NCBI GenBank assembly: GCA_937889395.1
Contig: CALAOW010000160.1
Coordinates: 1-40,959 of the forward strand
DNA length: 40,959 nt
DNA from: an uncultured Pseudomonadota bacterium
GTDB taxonomy: Bacteria > Desulfobacterota > Binatia > Binatales > Binataceae
Reading direction: 5' to 3'
A program made the position numbers and the translations under genes. Under the pieces are notes generated by a model. That model saw only the letters and a program-made list of their open reading frames with translations. It was not told the DNA's origin and searched no databases. Shown piece after piece: positions 9,990 to 16,311 of this stretch; the first letter of the stretch is position 1, and every line of letters starts with the position of its first letter.

Positions 9990-10082
9990 TCAGAATCGTT
10001 CGGGACGCAGCAATGCATAAATCAAGTAAGCACCCAGCAATACGGCGCATGCCCCGCCGAGAATCGTTTCAACCGGGCTCAT
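9990..10082 (-). CDS. kdpF: KdpF small subunit of the potassium pump
   Basis: A 30-residue single-span membrane peptide. It starts MSPVETILGG, has a hydrophobic core (about 7-25) and ends ALLRPERF, the characteristic KdpF ending (usually LLRPEKF/ERF). KdpF binds between KdpA and KdpB and stabilises the complex. Its ATG overlaps the stop of the 27-residue peptide upstream by four bases (ATGA), and kdpA follows after 25 bases. Such a short gene is easily left out of automatic annotation. Confidence 0.93.
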   Translation of the reverse strand: MSPVETILGGACAVLLGAYLIYALLRPERF

Positions 10083-10162
10083 AGATTGTCGCACCCCCGA
10101 ACGTAGGCGATTGCGATCGCAAAAAAGGCGATGCCGCCAAGAATTGAAATCAAATCCCACAT
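10079..10162 (-). CDS. 27-residue membrane peptide, first gene of the kdp operon
   Basis: A tiny gene encoding a single membrane helix: it starts MWDLISILGG, continues with an Ile/Ala/Phe-rich core and ends YVRGCDNL. It is coupled to kdpF by an ATGA overlap. I recall similar peptides with a hydrophobic core and a (A/R)GCD end ahead of kdpF in other phyla, but cannot check here. The coupling and composition make real translation likely. It could be an extra small subunit of the pump or a leader peptide for kdpF. The Shine-Dalgarno match (GTGGAAA) is weak. Confidence 0.72.
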   Translation of the reverse strand: MWDLISILGGIAFFAIAIAYVRGCDNL

Positions 10163-10303
10163 AATGGTTTTTCCACTTAGTAAAGTTCAGTGCGCTTTGT
10201 TAGTGCGGACGGAGTTCGGAGCGACGAGAATGTTCCCGGGGTAACCAGGGAGCGCGGCCCTCCGATTCGTTCACGTGCAGGCACGCCAGCATACAAGATT
10301 ATC

Positions 10304-10319
10304 AGCACCACGCGTGCCA
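10304..10319 (-). promoter_or_regulatory. Sigma54 (-24/-12) promoter of the kdp operon
   Basis: On the minus strand the sequence reads TGGCACGCGTGGTGCT. Against the consensus TGGCACG-N4-TTGCW it matches 11 of 12 fixed positions and keeps the invariant GG-N10-GC spacing. Transcription would start near 10293, giving a leader of about 130 bases before the first small gene. The operon itself encodes a sigma54-dependent activator, which strongly supports the call. Confidence 0.75.
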
Positions 10320-10340
10320 ATGCGGAAACTCAGATTCGGC

Positions 10341-10358
10341 AAGGCTTTTTGCAGCCTT
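10341..10358. promoter_or_regulatory. Dyad AAGGCT-N6-AGCCTT upstream of the kdp promoter
   Basis: Perfect 6-bp inverted repeats with a 6-base spacer, centred about 56 bases upstream of the predicted kdp start site. It could be an activator binding site, though it is nearer than the usual 80-150 bases. It is not followed by a T-run in either direction. The rest of 10163-10449 holds no gene that I can support. Confidence 0.3.
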
Positions 10359-10449
10359 CAATCGCATGACATCTCAAAATGCATCGTGCTCTTCAATGCA
10401 AACTTCATCGAAATCGCCGAGCCGCAACGATACATCACCTACTATTTTA

Positions 10450-11226
10450 TCATCGGCTCGTTTCCTGCTGTCCCGGATGACTGCCCGCTCTTTGGGACGT
10501 GAACAGAATACAGGCGAACATGAAAATCGCGATGATTAAAGAAGAACTGATACGGCTGAGATTGAAACCGCCATCCGCATGCGGCTTGGTCAGGAGATCG
10601 CCGAGCGTCGCGCCGAGCGGCCGGGTCAGGATAAACGCCATCCAAAACAACAATGTGTGCGACGCCTTGGTATAGAAGTATGCGCCTGCGACCAGCACCA
10701 GCGCGCCGGCAAAAACCAGCGCCCCTCCTCCGAATCCGAGCCCGGAATCATCGGCTAGAAAGTCGCCAAGGGCGGTACCCAGCGTGTTAGAGAATAGAAT
10801 CGTCGCCCAGTAGAACATTTCGACTTTTGCCGACGTGATGCTGTTGACGGAGACGGAGCCCATGGTGAACCGCCATATTCCAAGAACAAGCATCAACATG
10901 GTGAAGAGGGTCAGCGACCCTCCGATGTAACCGATCCCGAGAGAACGATCCGCATAGTCCGCCATCGTCGTGCCCACGGTGGTAGTTGCGACGATAACGG
11001 CCCAATACAGAAATGGATGGAAGGATTTCGCGGTGACCTGAGCTGCGACAGTGACAATGAAGAAGGTGAAGAAAATGGCGGTGCCGATCGCGTACCCCAG
11101 ATGCATCGTCATCGACACCGCATCGGCGGCTGTTTCACCCATAGTCGTTGCGGCGATCTTGATGACCCAGAAAGCCAGGGTAACTTCCGGCACCTTATTC
11201 AAACTGATCTCGGGAACCCTACTCAT
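10450..11226 (-). CDS. COG4705-type polytopic membrane protein
   Basis: 258 residues with about seven to eight hydrophobic helices. It resembles the uncharacterised membrane protein family COG4705. A short motif recurs four times at similar spacing: TTMGETAAD (27-35), TTTVGTTMAD (81-90), NTLGTALGD (147-155) and TRPLGATLGD (201-210). The Gly and Asp positions are conserved, so the fold looks like an internal repeat with buried acidic residues, as in ion carriers; a transport role is inference. The start at ATG 11226 follows GGAGAG. It is about 290 bases upstream of the kdp genes on the same strand, but the sigma54 promoter between them separates the units. Confidence 0.8.
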   Translation of the reverse strand: MSRVPEISLNKVPEVTLAFWVIKIAATTMGETAADAVSMTMHLGYAIGTAIFFTFFIVTVAAQVTAKSFHPFLYWAVIVATTTVGTTMADYADRSLGIGYIGGSLTLFTMLMLVLGIWRFTMGSVSVNSITSAKVEMFYWATILFSNTLGTALGDFLADDSGLGFGGGALVFAGALVLVAGAYFYTKASHTLLFWMAFILTRPLGATLGDLLTKPHADGGFNLSRISSSLIIAIFMFACILFTSQRAGSHPGQQETSR

Positions 11227-11397
11227 GCTATCGTCTCTCCGCGCAACGGCTGTCGGTCAGGCCCCGCGAGCCGCGCGATGCGCAAGCGTTTCTATTTTGT
11301 TTCTCAGGTGATTACCACTCGACCGCCCCCCGCGCGATTGTTCCTCTTGCCTCGAGGGAAGAAGAGATTGTCGATTATCGTTGGAGAGAACACCACT

Positions 11398-11709
11398 ATG
11401 ACACGACAAAAGAGAGAAATTCCGCCCGTTCATCCCGGCGAGATCCTGAGCGAGGAGTTCCTGAAGCCGCTGGGTCTCAGCATGAATCAGCTTGCATTGG
11501 CGCTGCGCGTGCCCGGCAATCGGATCAACGCGATCGTCGCGGGCCAGCGCGCAATCACCGCCGACACCGCGCTAAGGCTTGGCCGATACTTCGGAACCTC
11601 GCCGCAGTTCTGGATCAATTTGCAGGCGCGCTACGATTTGGAGAGCACAATGGACAAGCTGGCGGCGCGAATTGATCGCGAGGTCCGCCCTCGTGAACGA
11701 GCAGCCTGA
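11398..11709 (+). CDS. higA: HigA/VapI-family antitoxin, apparently without toxin
   Basis: 103 residues with an XRE-type helix-turn-helix. The family signature is clear: the N-terminal PPVHPGEILSEEFLKPLGLS, the recognition region ALRVPGNRINAIVAGQRAIT, then TALRLGRYFGTSPQFWINLQ. The start at ATG 11398 follows TTGGAGAG. In type II systems HigA neutralises the RNase HigB and represses the operon; higB normally lies just upstream. The 171 bases upstream here hold no intact higB, and the next gene downstream is convergent. It may therefore act alone as a regulator or be a leftover antitoxin. Confidence 0.88.
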   Translation: MTRQKREIPPVHPGEILSEEFLKPLGLSMNQLALALRVPGNRINAIVAGQRAITADTALRLGRYFGTSPQFWINLQARYDLESTMDKLAARIDREVRPRERAA

Positions 11710-11733
11710 AAGAGCAGCCGCCGCGGCGCGCCG

Positions 11734-12027
11734 TCAGAGATTTATCTGCTGGTTTTTGTGCCGTTTGACATACCAGCACGGACTGTAACCCAGGTGCGGG
11801 AATATCGAGTTAACACAGGTCTGCGTCTCAGGCTCGCCCGGTTCGAATTCGGTCTTGCCGTTTTTCTGAGGCACCGCGTAATACTTATTGATCTGCACGG
11901 TTCCGAAAGGCTCGCGGCTCGCGGGGATTCTATACTTAACTGAAATATATTCGCCGAAGTATAGGATACATACTAACACTACTACGACAGTGGCTATTCG
12001 TCTGAGTAATGGAGCGGCGTTCTGCAT
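11734..12027 (-). CDS. Small membrane-anchored hypothetical protein
   Basis: 97 residues starting at ATG 12027. One hydrophobic segment near the N-terminus (about 8-28) is followed by a soluble part with YYAVPQKNGKTEFE, TCVNSIFPHLGYSPCWYV and RHKNQQINL. The two Cys residues could form a disulphide if this part is periplasmic. I recall similar short proteins in Acidobacteria-like genomes, but no function is known to me. A longer TTG start would run into the upstream terminator, which favours this ATG. It converges with the higA gene. Confidence 0.65.
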   Translation of the reverse strand: MQNAAPLLRRIATVVVVLVCILYFGEYISVKYRIPASREPFGTVQINKYYAVPQKNGKTEFEPGEPETQTCVNSIFPHLGYSPCWYVKRHKNQQINL

Positions 12028-12048
12028 CGTCGTTGCGCCGGAAAGAAA

Positions 12049-12076
12049 ACGGCCGGCACTCTGCAATGCCGGCCGT
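12049..12076 (-). terminator. Rho-independent terminator of the thiolase operon
   Basis: A perfect 10-bp stem, ACGGCCGGCA and TGCCGGCCGT, with an 8-base loop. On the minus strand the stem is followed by TTTTCTTTCC. It starts about 35 bases beyond the thiolase stop and ends the two-gene thiolase/HMGCS-like unit. Confidence 0.85.
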
Positions 12077-12111
12077 CGGAATTCTTCGCTTCGCTCAGAA
12101 TGACAACGCGG

Positions 12112-13296
12112 CTAGCCGACCTGGCTGCCGACCACCGACACAAAGCTGACGCATCGGCCCGGCGCGCCGCCTAAATTGTGCGTCAGTCCGACTTTCGGAT
12201 TCTTGATCTGACGCGGCCCCGCCTCACCGCGCATCTGCAGCCACATCTCGTACATCATGCGCAGGCCCGACGCGCCGATCGGATGACCGAACGACTTGAG
12301 ACCGCCGTCCGGATTGACCGGCAGCTTGCCTTCGAGGTCGAAGAACCCGTCCAGCACGTCCTGCCATGCCGTCCCGCGCGGACTGAAGCCGAAATCCTCG
12401 TAGAGCACGAGTTCGGTGGGCGTGAAGCAATCGTGGACCTCGGCCATGCTGATTTGTTCGCGAGGATTGGTGATGCCCGCCTGCGCGTACGCGTCTTTGG
12501 CGCTGGCGACGACCTCGCTGAAGGTCGTGAAATCGTAGTCCTGCGACAGCGGTCCTTCCGCCGGCCCCGCGATGAACGACAACGCCTTTATGTAGATGGG
12601 ATTCTTGCAGTACTTGTGCGCGTCTTCGGCGCGAACGACGATCGCGGCCGCTGAGCCGTCCGATACGCCAGAGCAATCCATGATTCCGAGCGGGTCGGCA
12701 ATCTTGGGCGAGTTCTTGATTGTCTCGAGCGACACTTCTTTCTGGAACTGCGCCTTGGGATTTTTCGCGCCGTTCTTGTGATTCTTCCACGCGATGCGCG
12801 TCAGTACGTCCTTGCCTTTGTCGGGGTCGAGTCCGTACTTTTTGAAATACGCGGGCGCCAGCAGCGAGAACGACGCGGGCGCCGTCATGCTGCCCTCGGT
12901 GCCGTCGTTGGGCGGATTGTTGATCACCAATCCCGAGTAGCCCGAGTCCTTGAGCTTCTCGACGCCGATCGCCATCGCGATGTCGAACGCGCCCGATGCG
13001 ACCGCGTAGCACGCCTGCCGCAGCGCCTCCGATCCCGTCGCGCACATGTTCTCGACGCGAGTGACGGGCTTGTACTGAATCTTGAGCGGCTCGGAGAGCG
13101 TCAGGCCCGAGATTCCCGACGCCATGGTGCCGAGCCAGTACGCGTCAACGTCGTTGGGCTCGACGCCCGCCGATTCATAGGCCTGGTACGCGGCATCCAC
13201 CAGCAGGTCGTCCGTCCCCTTGTCCCAAAGCTCGCCGAACTTGGTGCATCCCATCCCGATGATCGCGACGCGGTCCTTGATTCCTCTGCTTGCCAT
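12112..13296 (-). CDS. Thiolase, SCP2/acetoacetyl-CoA type
   Basis: 394 residues, normal thiolase length. The nucleophile region is VENMCATGSEA with Cys85. Catalytic His and Cys residues appear in AEVHDCFTPTE (289-290), GHPIGASG (His338) and THNLGG (373). The C-terminal CxG loop of degradative thiolases is absent, as in the SCP2-like and archaeal-type thiolases. It would condense or cleave acyl-CoAs; direction and chain length cannot be read from the sequence. The start at ATG 13296 follows GAGGAG. It lies 17 bases after an HMG-CoA-synthase-like gene fused to a DUF35 zinc-ribbon/OB domain, the same partners that form the thiolase/HMGCS/DUF35 complex in archaea. Confidence 0.9.
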   Translation of the reverse strand: MASRGIKDRVAIIGMGCTKFGELWDKGTDDLLVDAAYQAYESAGVEPNDVDAYWLGTMASGISGLTLSEPLKIQYKPVTRVENMCATGSEALRQACYAVASGAFDIAMAIGVEKLKDSGYSGLVINNPPNDGTEGSMTAPASFSLLAPAYFKKYGLDPDKGKDVLTRIAWKNHKNGAKNPKAQFQKEVSLETIKNSPKIADPLGIMDCSGVSDGSAAAIVVRAEDAHKYCKNPIYIKALSFIAGPAEGPLSQDYDFTTFSEVVASAKDAYAQAGITNPREQISMAEVHDCFTPTELVLYEDFGFSPRGTAWQDVLDGFFDLEGKLPVNPDGGLKSFGHPIGASGLRMMYEMWLQMRGEAGPRQIKNPKVGLTHNLGGAPGRCVSFVSVVGSQVG

Positions 13297-13313
13297 TGAT
13301 GTTCTCCTCGGCC

Positions 13314-14732
13314 TTAACGCCTGGGGCGCGCTTTCCAGAAATAGTTGTTAACGCCGGCGGCGGTAAAGAGCCGGCGAAACGTCATTTCCACTTCGTCGCC
13401 AATCGCGACCTTGTCGGGCTCGCAGTCGGTCATCTCGCACAGGAAGCGGCCGCCGCCGGCGAAGTCTGCCACGACGTTAACAGTCGGCGGATTGAGGGAA
13501 TAGGCGAGGCGATCGATAGCGTAGGTGGCGATCTTCGCGGTGCGGTCGGCGAATCCATAAGGCTCCATCTTGCCGCGCTGATGGCATTTCACGCAGACCA
13601 GTTGCGGCGGAAGCTGCGGAGTCCCGCAGTTGGTGCATCGCGAACCGACGAAGCCGAACTTCCACTTCTCCGAGCGCATCATCGGCGGTCCCGCGGGACG
13701 GTCGGGATCCGGGCGGCGCGGCGGCTCGGTGGGCAGAATTTCGCGCCACTTGAGATAGTTGGCGTAAGACACGTCGCCCTTGGACTCGATCATGCGGCCC
13801 ACGGAACGCACCGGCTTGAAGCCGGCGTTGGCCGGCGTGACGCGGAGCAAAATAGCGTCGGCGCCGTCGGCCACCGTCGCGACGAGTATCCTGTCTCCCG
13901 GCTTGGCGGCCGGCAGCGCGGCCGCGAGCATCAGGCCCGCGTGTGCGGCGCCGGTTTGTCCGACCGTCAAGGCAAATGAATCGGATAATTTGGCGGGATC
14001 GATCTTGAGCGCGCGCGCGATCTCGTCGGCCGCGCGGGCGTTGGGCGCGTCGAGGATTACCTTCGACAGATCGCCCGGCGCGACTTTCGCCTTCTCCAGC
14101 ACGTTCTTGATCACCGTACCGAGCAGCGGAGAATGCGCCTGCGTCAGCGTGAAGCGCTCTTCCCACGAATGCGAGAAACGCTCGCCCTGCGCGCGCCAGC
14201 TGTCCAGGAATTCGCGCGTCAGCGAGGCGCTCGCCTCGATTTCGGCGATCACGCCCCCCGCACCGAGCACGAAGGCGACCGCGCCGTCGCCGGTCGTCTG
14301 CTCGGCCTTGCCCTCGGGCGCTGCCAGTCGGCAATCACCGATGGCGACGAGCGCGCGCTTGGCGCCGCCGCCGATCGCATCGGCGCCTTGCAGCAGGGCA
14401 GACAATCCGGCGCGGACCGAGCCTGTCATATCCGATGCGCGAATTTCCGCCGGCAGCATCGTGGCTGCGCCGATCACCGCGGCACTGAGTTTTTCGGCGT
14501 AGGGCGGCGTCGTGGTTGCGAAGATGAGCGCCTGCACGTCGCCGGGCGGCGCGGCTTTCAGCGCGTCGCGAACCGCCTCGACCGCCATCGAGACGCTGTC
14601 TTCGTCGAAGCTCGCGATTGCGCGCTCACCCTTGCCGGCGGGCGTGCCGAGGACGGCCGCGATCGCGGAGCGCTTGAGTCGCCGATAGGGAACGTATGAA
14701 CCGTAGGAAACAATTCCAGCCATGACGGGCAT
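13314..14732 (-). CDS. HMG-CoA-synthase-like protein fused to a DUF35 zinc-ribbon/OB domain
   Basis: 472 residues. Residues 1-300 have the thiolase-fold synthase pattern (YGSYVPYRRL start, TGDGAVAFVLG, GQTGAAHAGLML with His264). Residues 355-470 are a DUF35 module with a zinc ribbon (Cys366, Cys369, Cys380, Cys383) and an OB fold. In active HMG-CoA synthase or KAS III the nucleophilic Cys sits in an ACxGG/ACSG motif; here the equivalent region reads ASDMTGSVRAG, with no Cys. The synthase half may therefore be non-catalytic or use another chemistry, serving as scaffold or acyl-CoA channel for the downstream thiolase. A second in-frame ATG lies nine bases downstream; neither start has a clear ribosome site. 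Confidence 0.85.
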   Translation of the reverse strand: MPVMAGIVSYGSYVPYRRLKRSAIAAVLGTPAGKGERAIASFDEDSVSMAVEAVRDALKAAPPGDVQALIFATTTPPYAEKLSAAVIGAATMLPAEIRASDMTGSVRAGLSALLQGADAIGGGAKRALVAIGDCRLAAPEGKAEQTTGDGAVAFVLGAGGVIAEIEASASLTREFLDSWRAQGERFSHSWEERFTLTQAHSPLLGTVIKNVLEKAKVAPGDLSKVILDAPNARAADEIARALKIDPAKLSDSFALTVGQTGAAHAGLMLAAALPAAKPGDRILVATVADGADAILLRVTPANAGFKPVRSVGRMIESKGDVSYANYLKWREILPTEPPRRPDPDRPAGPPMMRSEKWKFGFVGSRCTNCGTPQLPPQLVCVKCHQRGKMEPYGFADRTAKIATYAIDRLAYSLNPPTVNVVADFAGGGRFLCEMTDCEPDKVAIGDEVEMTFRRLFTAAGVNNYFWKARPRR

Positions 14733-14957
14733 TAAAGGCCGAGTCGGGCCACGCGGTCAACCGAAAGCGGCGGCGCATTCACGTTAGAGAGAGCTGTCGA
14801 GATGCCGGGGTGTCTTTAACGCGTTCGTAACAATAGCTGCAATCTTGGGCGACGTGATCGCGCTGCACGCAGTCGCTCGGCTGCTTTGCGTTGGTGAACC
14901 GAGTCGAGCGGCGGATGCTTTGCAAATGGCGGAGGTTTCGCGACTCGCTGCTAACTT

Positions 14958-14972
14958 TTTGCGAATCGCAAA
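14958..14972. promoter_or_regulatory. Palindrome TTTGCGA-A-TCGCAAA, possible activator site
   Basis: A perfect 7-1-7 palindrome about 88 bases upstream of the predicted start of the three-peptide operon, which is the usual distance for a sigma54 activator binding site. The rest of the interval 14733-15081 holds no gene that I can support. Confidence 0.45.
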
Positions 14973-15008
14973 GAGTAAAGGCTGTGTCTGTCGAAAATAA
15001 TCCAATGA

Positions 15009-15027
15009 AATGACCGCTTGGGTCATT
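15009..15027. promoter_or_regulatory. Inverted repeat AATGACC-N5-GGTCATT at the promoter edge
   Basis: Perfect 7-bp arms with a 5-base spacer. A second copy of the left arm type (CCAATGA at 15002) can also pair with TCATTGG at 15023. It ends at the first base of the -24 element of the sigma54-like promoter, so a protein bound here could influence polymerase. Confidence 0.4.
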
Positions 15028-15042
15028 GGCATCGGCCTTGCT
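15027..15042 (+). promoter_or_regulatory. Sigma54-like promoter of the three-peptide operon
   Basis: The plus strand reads TGGCATCGGCCTTGCT, matching 10 of 12 fixed consensus positions with exact GG-N10-GC spacing and a perfect TTGCT -12 element. Transcription would start near 15053, 29 bases before the first ATG. A 10/12 match alone can occur by chance in a window this size; the position and orientation make it credible. Confidence 0.55.
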
Positions 15043-15081
15043 CTACCTGCTGGCAAGGAACTTTGACGGGAGGTGGGAAAA

Positions 15082-15255
15082 ATGGCTGCTACCACGATTA
15101 ATCAGAGACTCGCAGGCTTTCAGCAGGTAAGGGAGCAGACCGAGACTGTCGCTGCCGATCGTATCGCGCAAAACAGTTTGCTCAGCGAATTGCCCGGTGT
15201 GACGTTCGCATTCCTGACGCTGGCGTACATCGTTCTCTCGTTGGTGGGCCTCTAA
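15082..15255 (+). CDS. 57-residue single-span membrane protein
   Basis: It begins MAATTINQRLAGFQQ and ends in a hydrophobic helix (about 41-57: VTFAFLTLAYIVLSLVG). The soluble N-terminal part is amphipathic, with REQTETVAADRIAQ. The Shine-Dalgarno sequence GGGAGGTGGG is very strong, 5-14 bases ahead of the ATG. I do not recognise a family. It is the first of three tightly packed small genes behind a sigma54-like promoter. The C-tail topology, with the helix at the extreme end, suggests a tail-anchored peptide. Confidence 0.75.
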   Translation: MAATTINQRLAGFQQVREQTETVAADRIAQNSLLSELPGVTFAFLTLAYIVLSLVGL

Positions 15256-15259
15256 ATCG

Positions 15260-15487
15260 ATGCATCGCGCATACCACGCACGGGAAGGATCCGGTCGAGC
15301 GAATCGACTTCGATCGGCTTCCCGAAGCGTTTTCGAGTTACTTCCTCGAATGATGCGCGCGTCGCGGCACGAACGCATGAGCGATTCGCACGTGCGGCTC
15401 GGCGAGGCAAAGGACAATCGACCTGAAATCGCGCGCTGGTGGATCGATCGCGAGATCCGCGCGCGCGAAAGTGAGTTAGGAACATGA
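15260..15487 (+). CDS. 75-residue Arg-rich protein, middle gene of the small operon
   Basis: It starts four bases after the previous stop and its TGA overlaps the next ATG (ATGA). It is soluble and charged, rich in Arg, with a C-terminal half reading SDSHVRLGEAKDNRPEIARW, then WIDREIRARE. No domain is recognised. The first half is less protein-like, so an internal start (for example at MSDSHVRLGE) is possible. The tight packing is the main support. Confidence 0.5.
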   Translation: MHRAYHAREGSGRANRLRSASRSVFELLPRMMRASRHERMSDSHVRLGEAKDNRPEIARWWIDREIRARESELGT

Positions 15488-15594
15488 TCACGCTGATGGA
15501 AGCAGTATCTTTGCTGGCGGGAGTGGCTATTGCGATTGCGATAATCGCGGGCCCCGCCAAGCCTTACTATAAGAAACCAAGGTCCGATCGGTAA
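15484..15594 (+). CDS. 36-residue membrane peptide, last gene of the small operon
   Basis: It starts MITLMEAVSLLAGVAIAIAI and ends in a basic tail with PYYKKPRSDR. One membrane helix with positive charges after it would place the C-terminus in the cytoplasm. Its ATG is preceded by TTAGGAA and overlaps the previous stop by four bases. Its hydrophobic core loosely resembles that of the 27-residue peptide in front of kdpF. A terminator-like hairpin follows. Confidence 0.65.
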   Translation: MITLMEAVSLLAGVAIAIAIIAGPAKPYYKKPRSDR

Positions 15595-15658
15595 CCCCGG
15601 TCGGCCATACCTGCATCCGGCGGTGACGCCGCAAGCGACTTCCCCCATCTGCGCGGCG

Positions 15659-15700
15659 GAGTGCGAATTGTTTTCGTGGGTTCGCCCCGCACTCGTTTTT
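15659..15700 (+). terminator. Terminator after the three-peptide operon
   Basis: Arms GAGTGCG and CGCACTC (15659-15665 and 15688-15694), followed by GTTTTTGCTC. The loop is long and may contain a smaller stem. Position and T-run fit the end of the small operon. Confidence 0.55.
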
Positions 15701-15746
15701 GCTCGCGCCGCATTCTAGACTCGTACCTGGGCAGGGAAGGTACGAG

Positions 15747-16193
15747 ATGAAGCGAATTACGCTCAACCTGATTGCGTTCCTGATTGCGTTCGCGTGCGCG
15801 ATTGCGGCGCCGCATCTCGCGTGCGCGCAGGCGACTTGTCCTCACACCCTCGCCGTCGAACAGAAAACGTCGGCGCCGGGTCCGGACTGGACCGTTTCCT
15901 ATTCCGGCTACAGTACCGCGATTGCGGGCGTCACTGTTTTCGAGGGTCCACCCGCCGAGCAAGCATCGCTCGTGCCCGACCTCGAGCAAACGACCGATGA
16001 CGCCGCCTTCCAAACCTGGAGATTGGCCAAAAGTGACCGCGGTTACTGGCTGCAGTGCGAGTATGCGAACACCACGGCGCAGATCTCCCAGCGCTTGCCG
16101 GTGAATGTCTCGCGCTGCGATGTAACCTACGAGCGCAACATTCGCTTCGGCGGCGAGGGCCGCCGTGTAATCAGGAGCGTGAACTGCAAATAG
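15747..16193 (+). CDS. Secreted STY0301-like protein
   Basis: 148 residues with a signal peptide (MKRITLNLIAFLIAFACAIA, cleavage probably near 28). The mature part has the pattern of the STY0301 family: ATCP at its start, VSYSGYSTAIAGVTVFEGPP, TWRLAKSDRGYWLQCEYANT and a C-terminal CDVTYERN. Four Cys residues in the mature part suggest two disulphides. The function of this family is not known. The start follows GGGAAGG. It is a single-gene unit, convergent with the thioesterase gene downstream. Confidence 0.8.
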   Translation: MKRITLNLIAFLIAFACAIAAPHLACAQATCPHTLAVEQKTSAPGPDWTVSYSGYSTAIAGVTVFEGPPAEQASLVPDLEQTTDDAAFQTWRLAKSDRGYWLQCEYANTTAQISQRLPVNVSRCDVTYERNIRFGGEGRRVIRSVNCK

Positions 16194-16196
16194 CCA

Positions 16197-16216
16197 ATCG
16201 CCGATTGACTGGCGAT
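16197..16216 (+). terminator. Small hairpin after the STY0301-like gene
   Basis: ATCGCC-N8-GGCGAT followed by CTTATTACT. The stem is short and the T content modest, so this is a weak terminator candidate. Confidence 0.35.
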
Positions 16217-16311
16217 CTTATTACTCTCTCGATAGTATATCGCGATGCATGCGTTAATGCCGCGCATGGTCCATTGAGTAGTCTTTACTATAGGTTCCCT
16301 CCGGCTACTGC

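Noticed and set aside
10418-10460. CGAGCCG/CGGCTCG inverted repeat at the end of the COG4705 gene
   Set aside because: The spacer of 29 bases and lack of a T-run make a terminator unlikely; one arm lies in coding sequence.
10275-10502. 75-codon plus-strand frame between kdp and the COG4705 gene
   Set aside because: It crosses the kdp sigma54 promoter and the end of a convincing minus-strand gene, and has no recognisable features.
11227-11397. Possible higB toxin ahead of higA
   Set aside because: Only a short resemblance to a HigB end exists, without start, ribosome site or core domain.
14784-15095. Minus-strand open frame of 103 codons upstream of the small operon
   Set aside because: No ribosome site and no protein-like composition; it overlaps the promoter and palindromes of the small operon.
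15043-15648. 201-codon minus-strand frame covering the three small genes
   Set aside because: The plus-strand genes have a strong ribosome site and coupled overlaps; the minus frame has neither and is rich in Ser/Arg typical of antisense.
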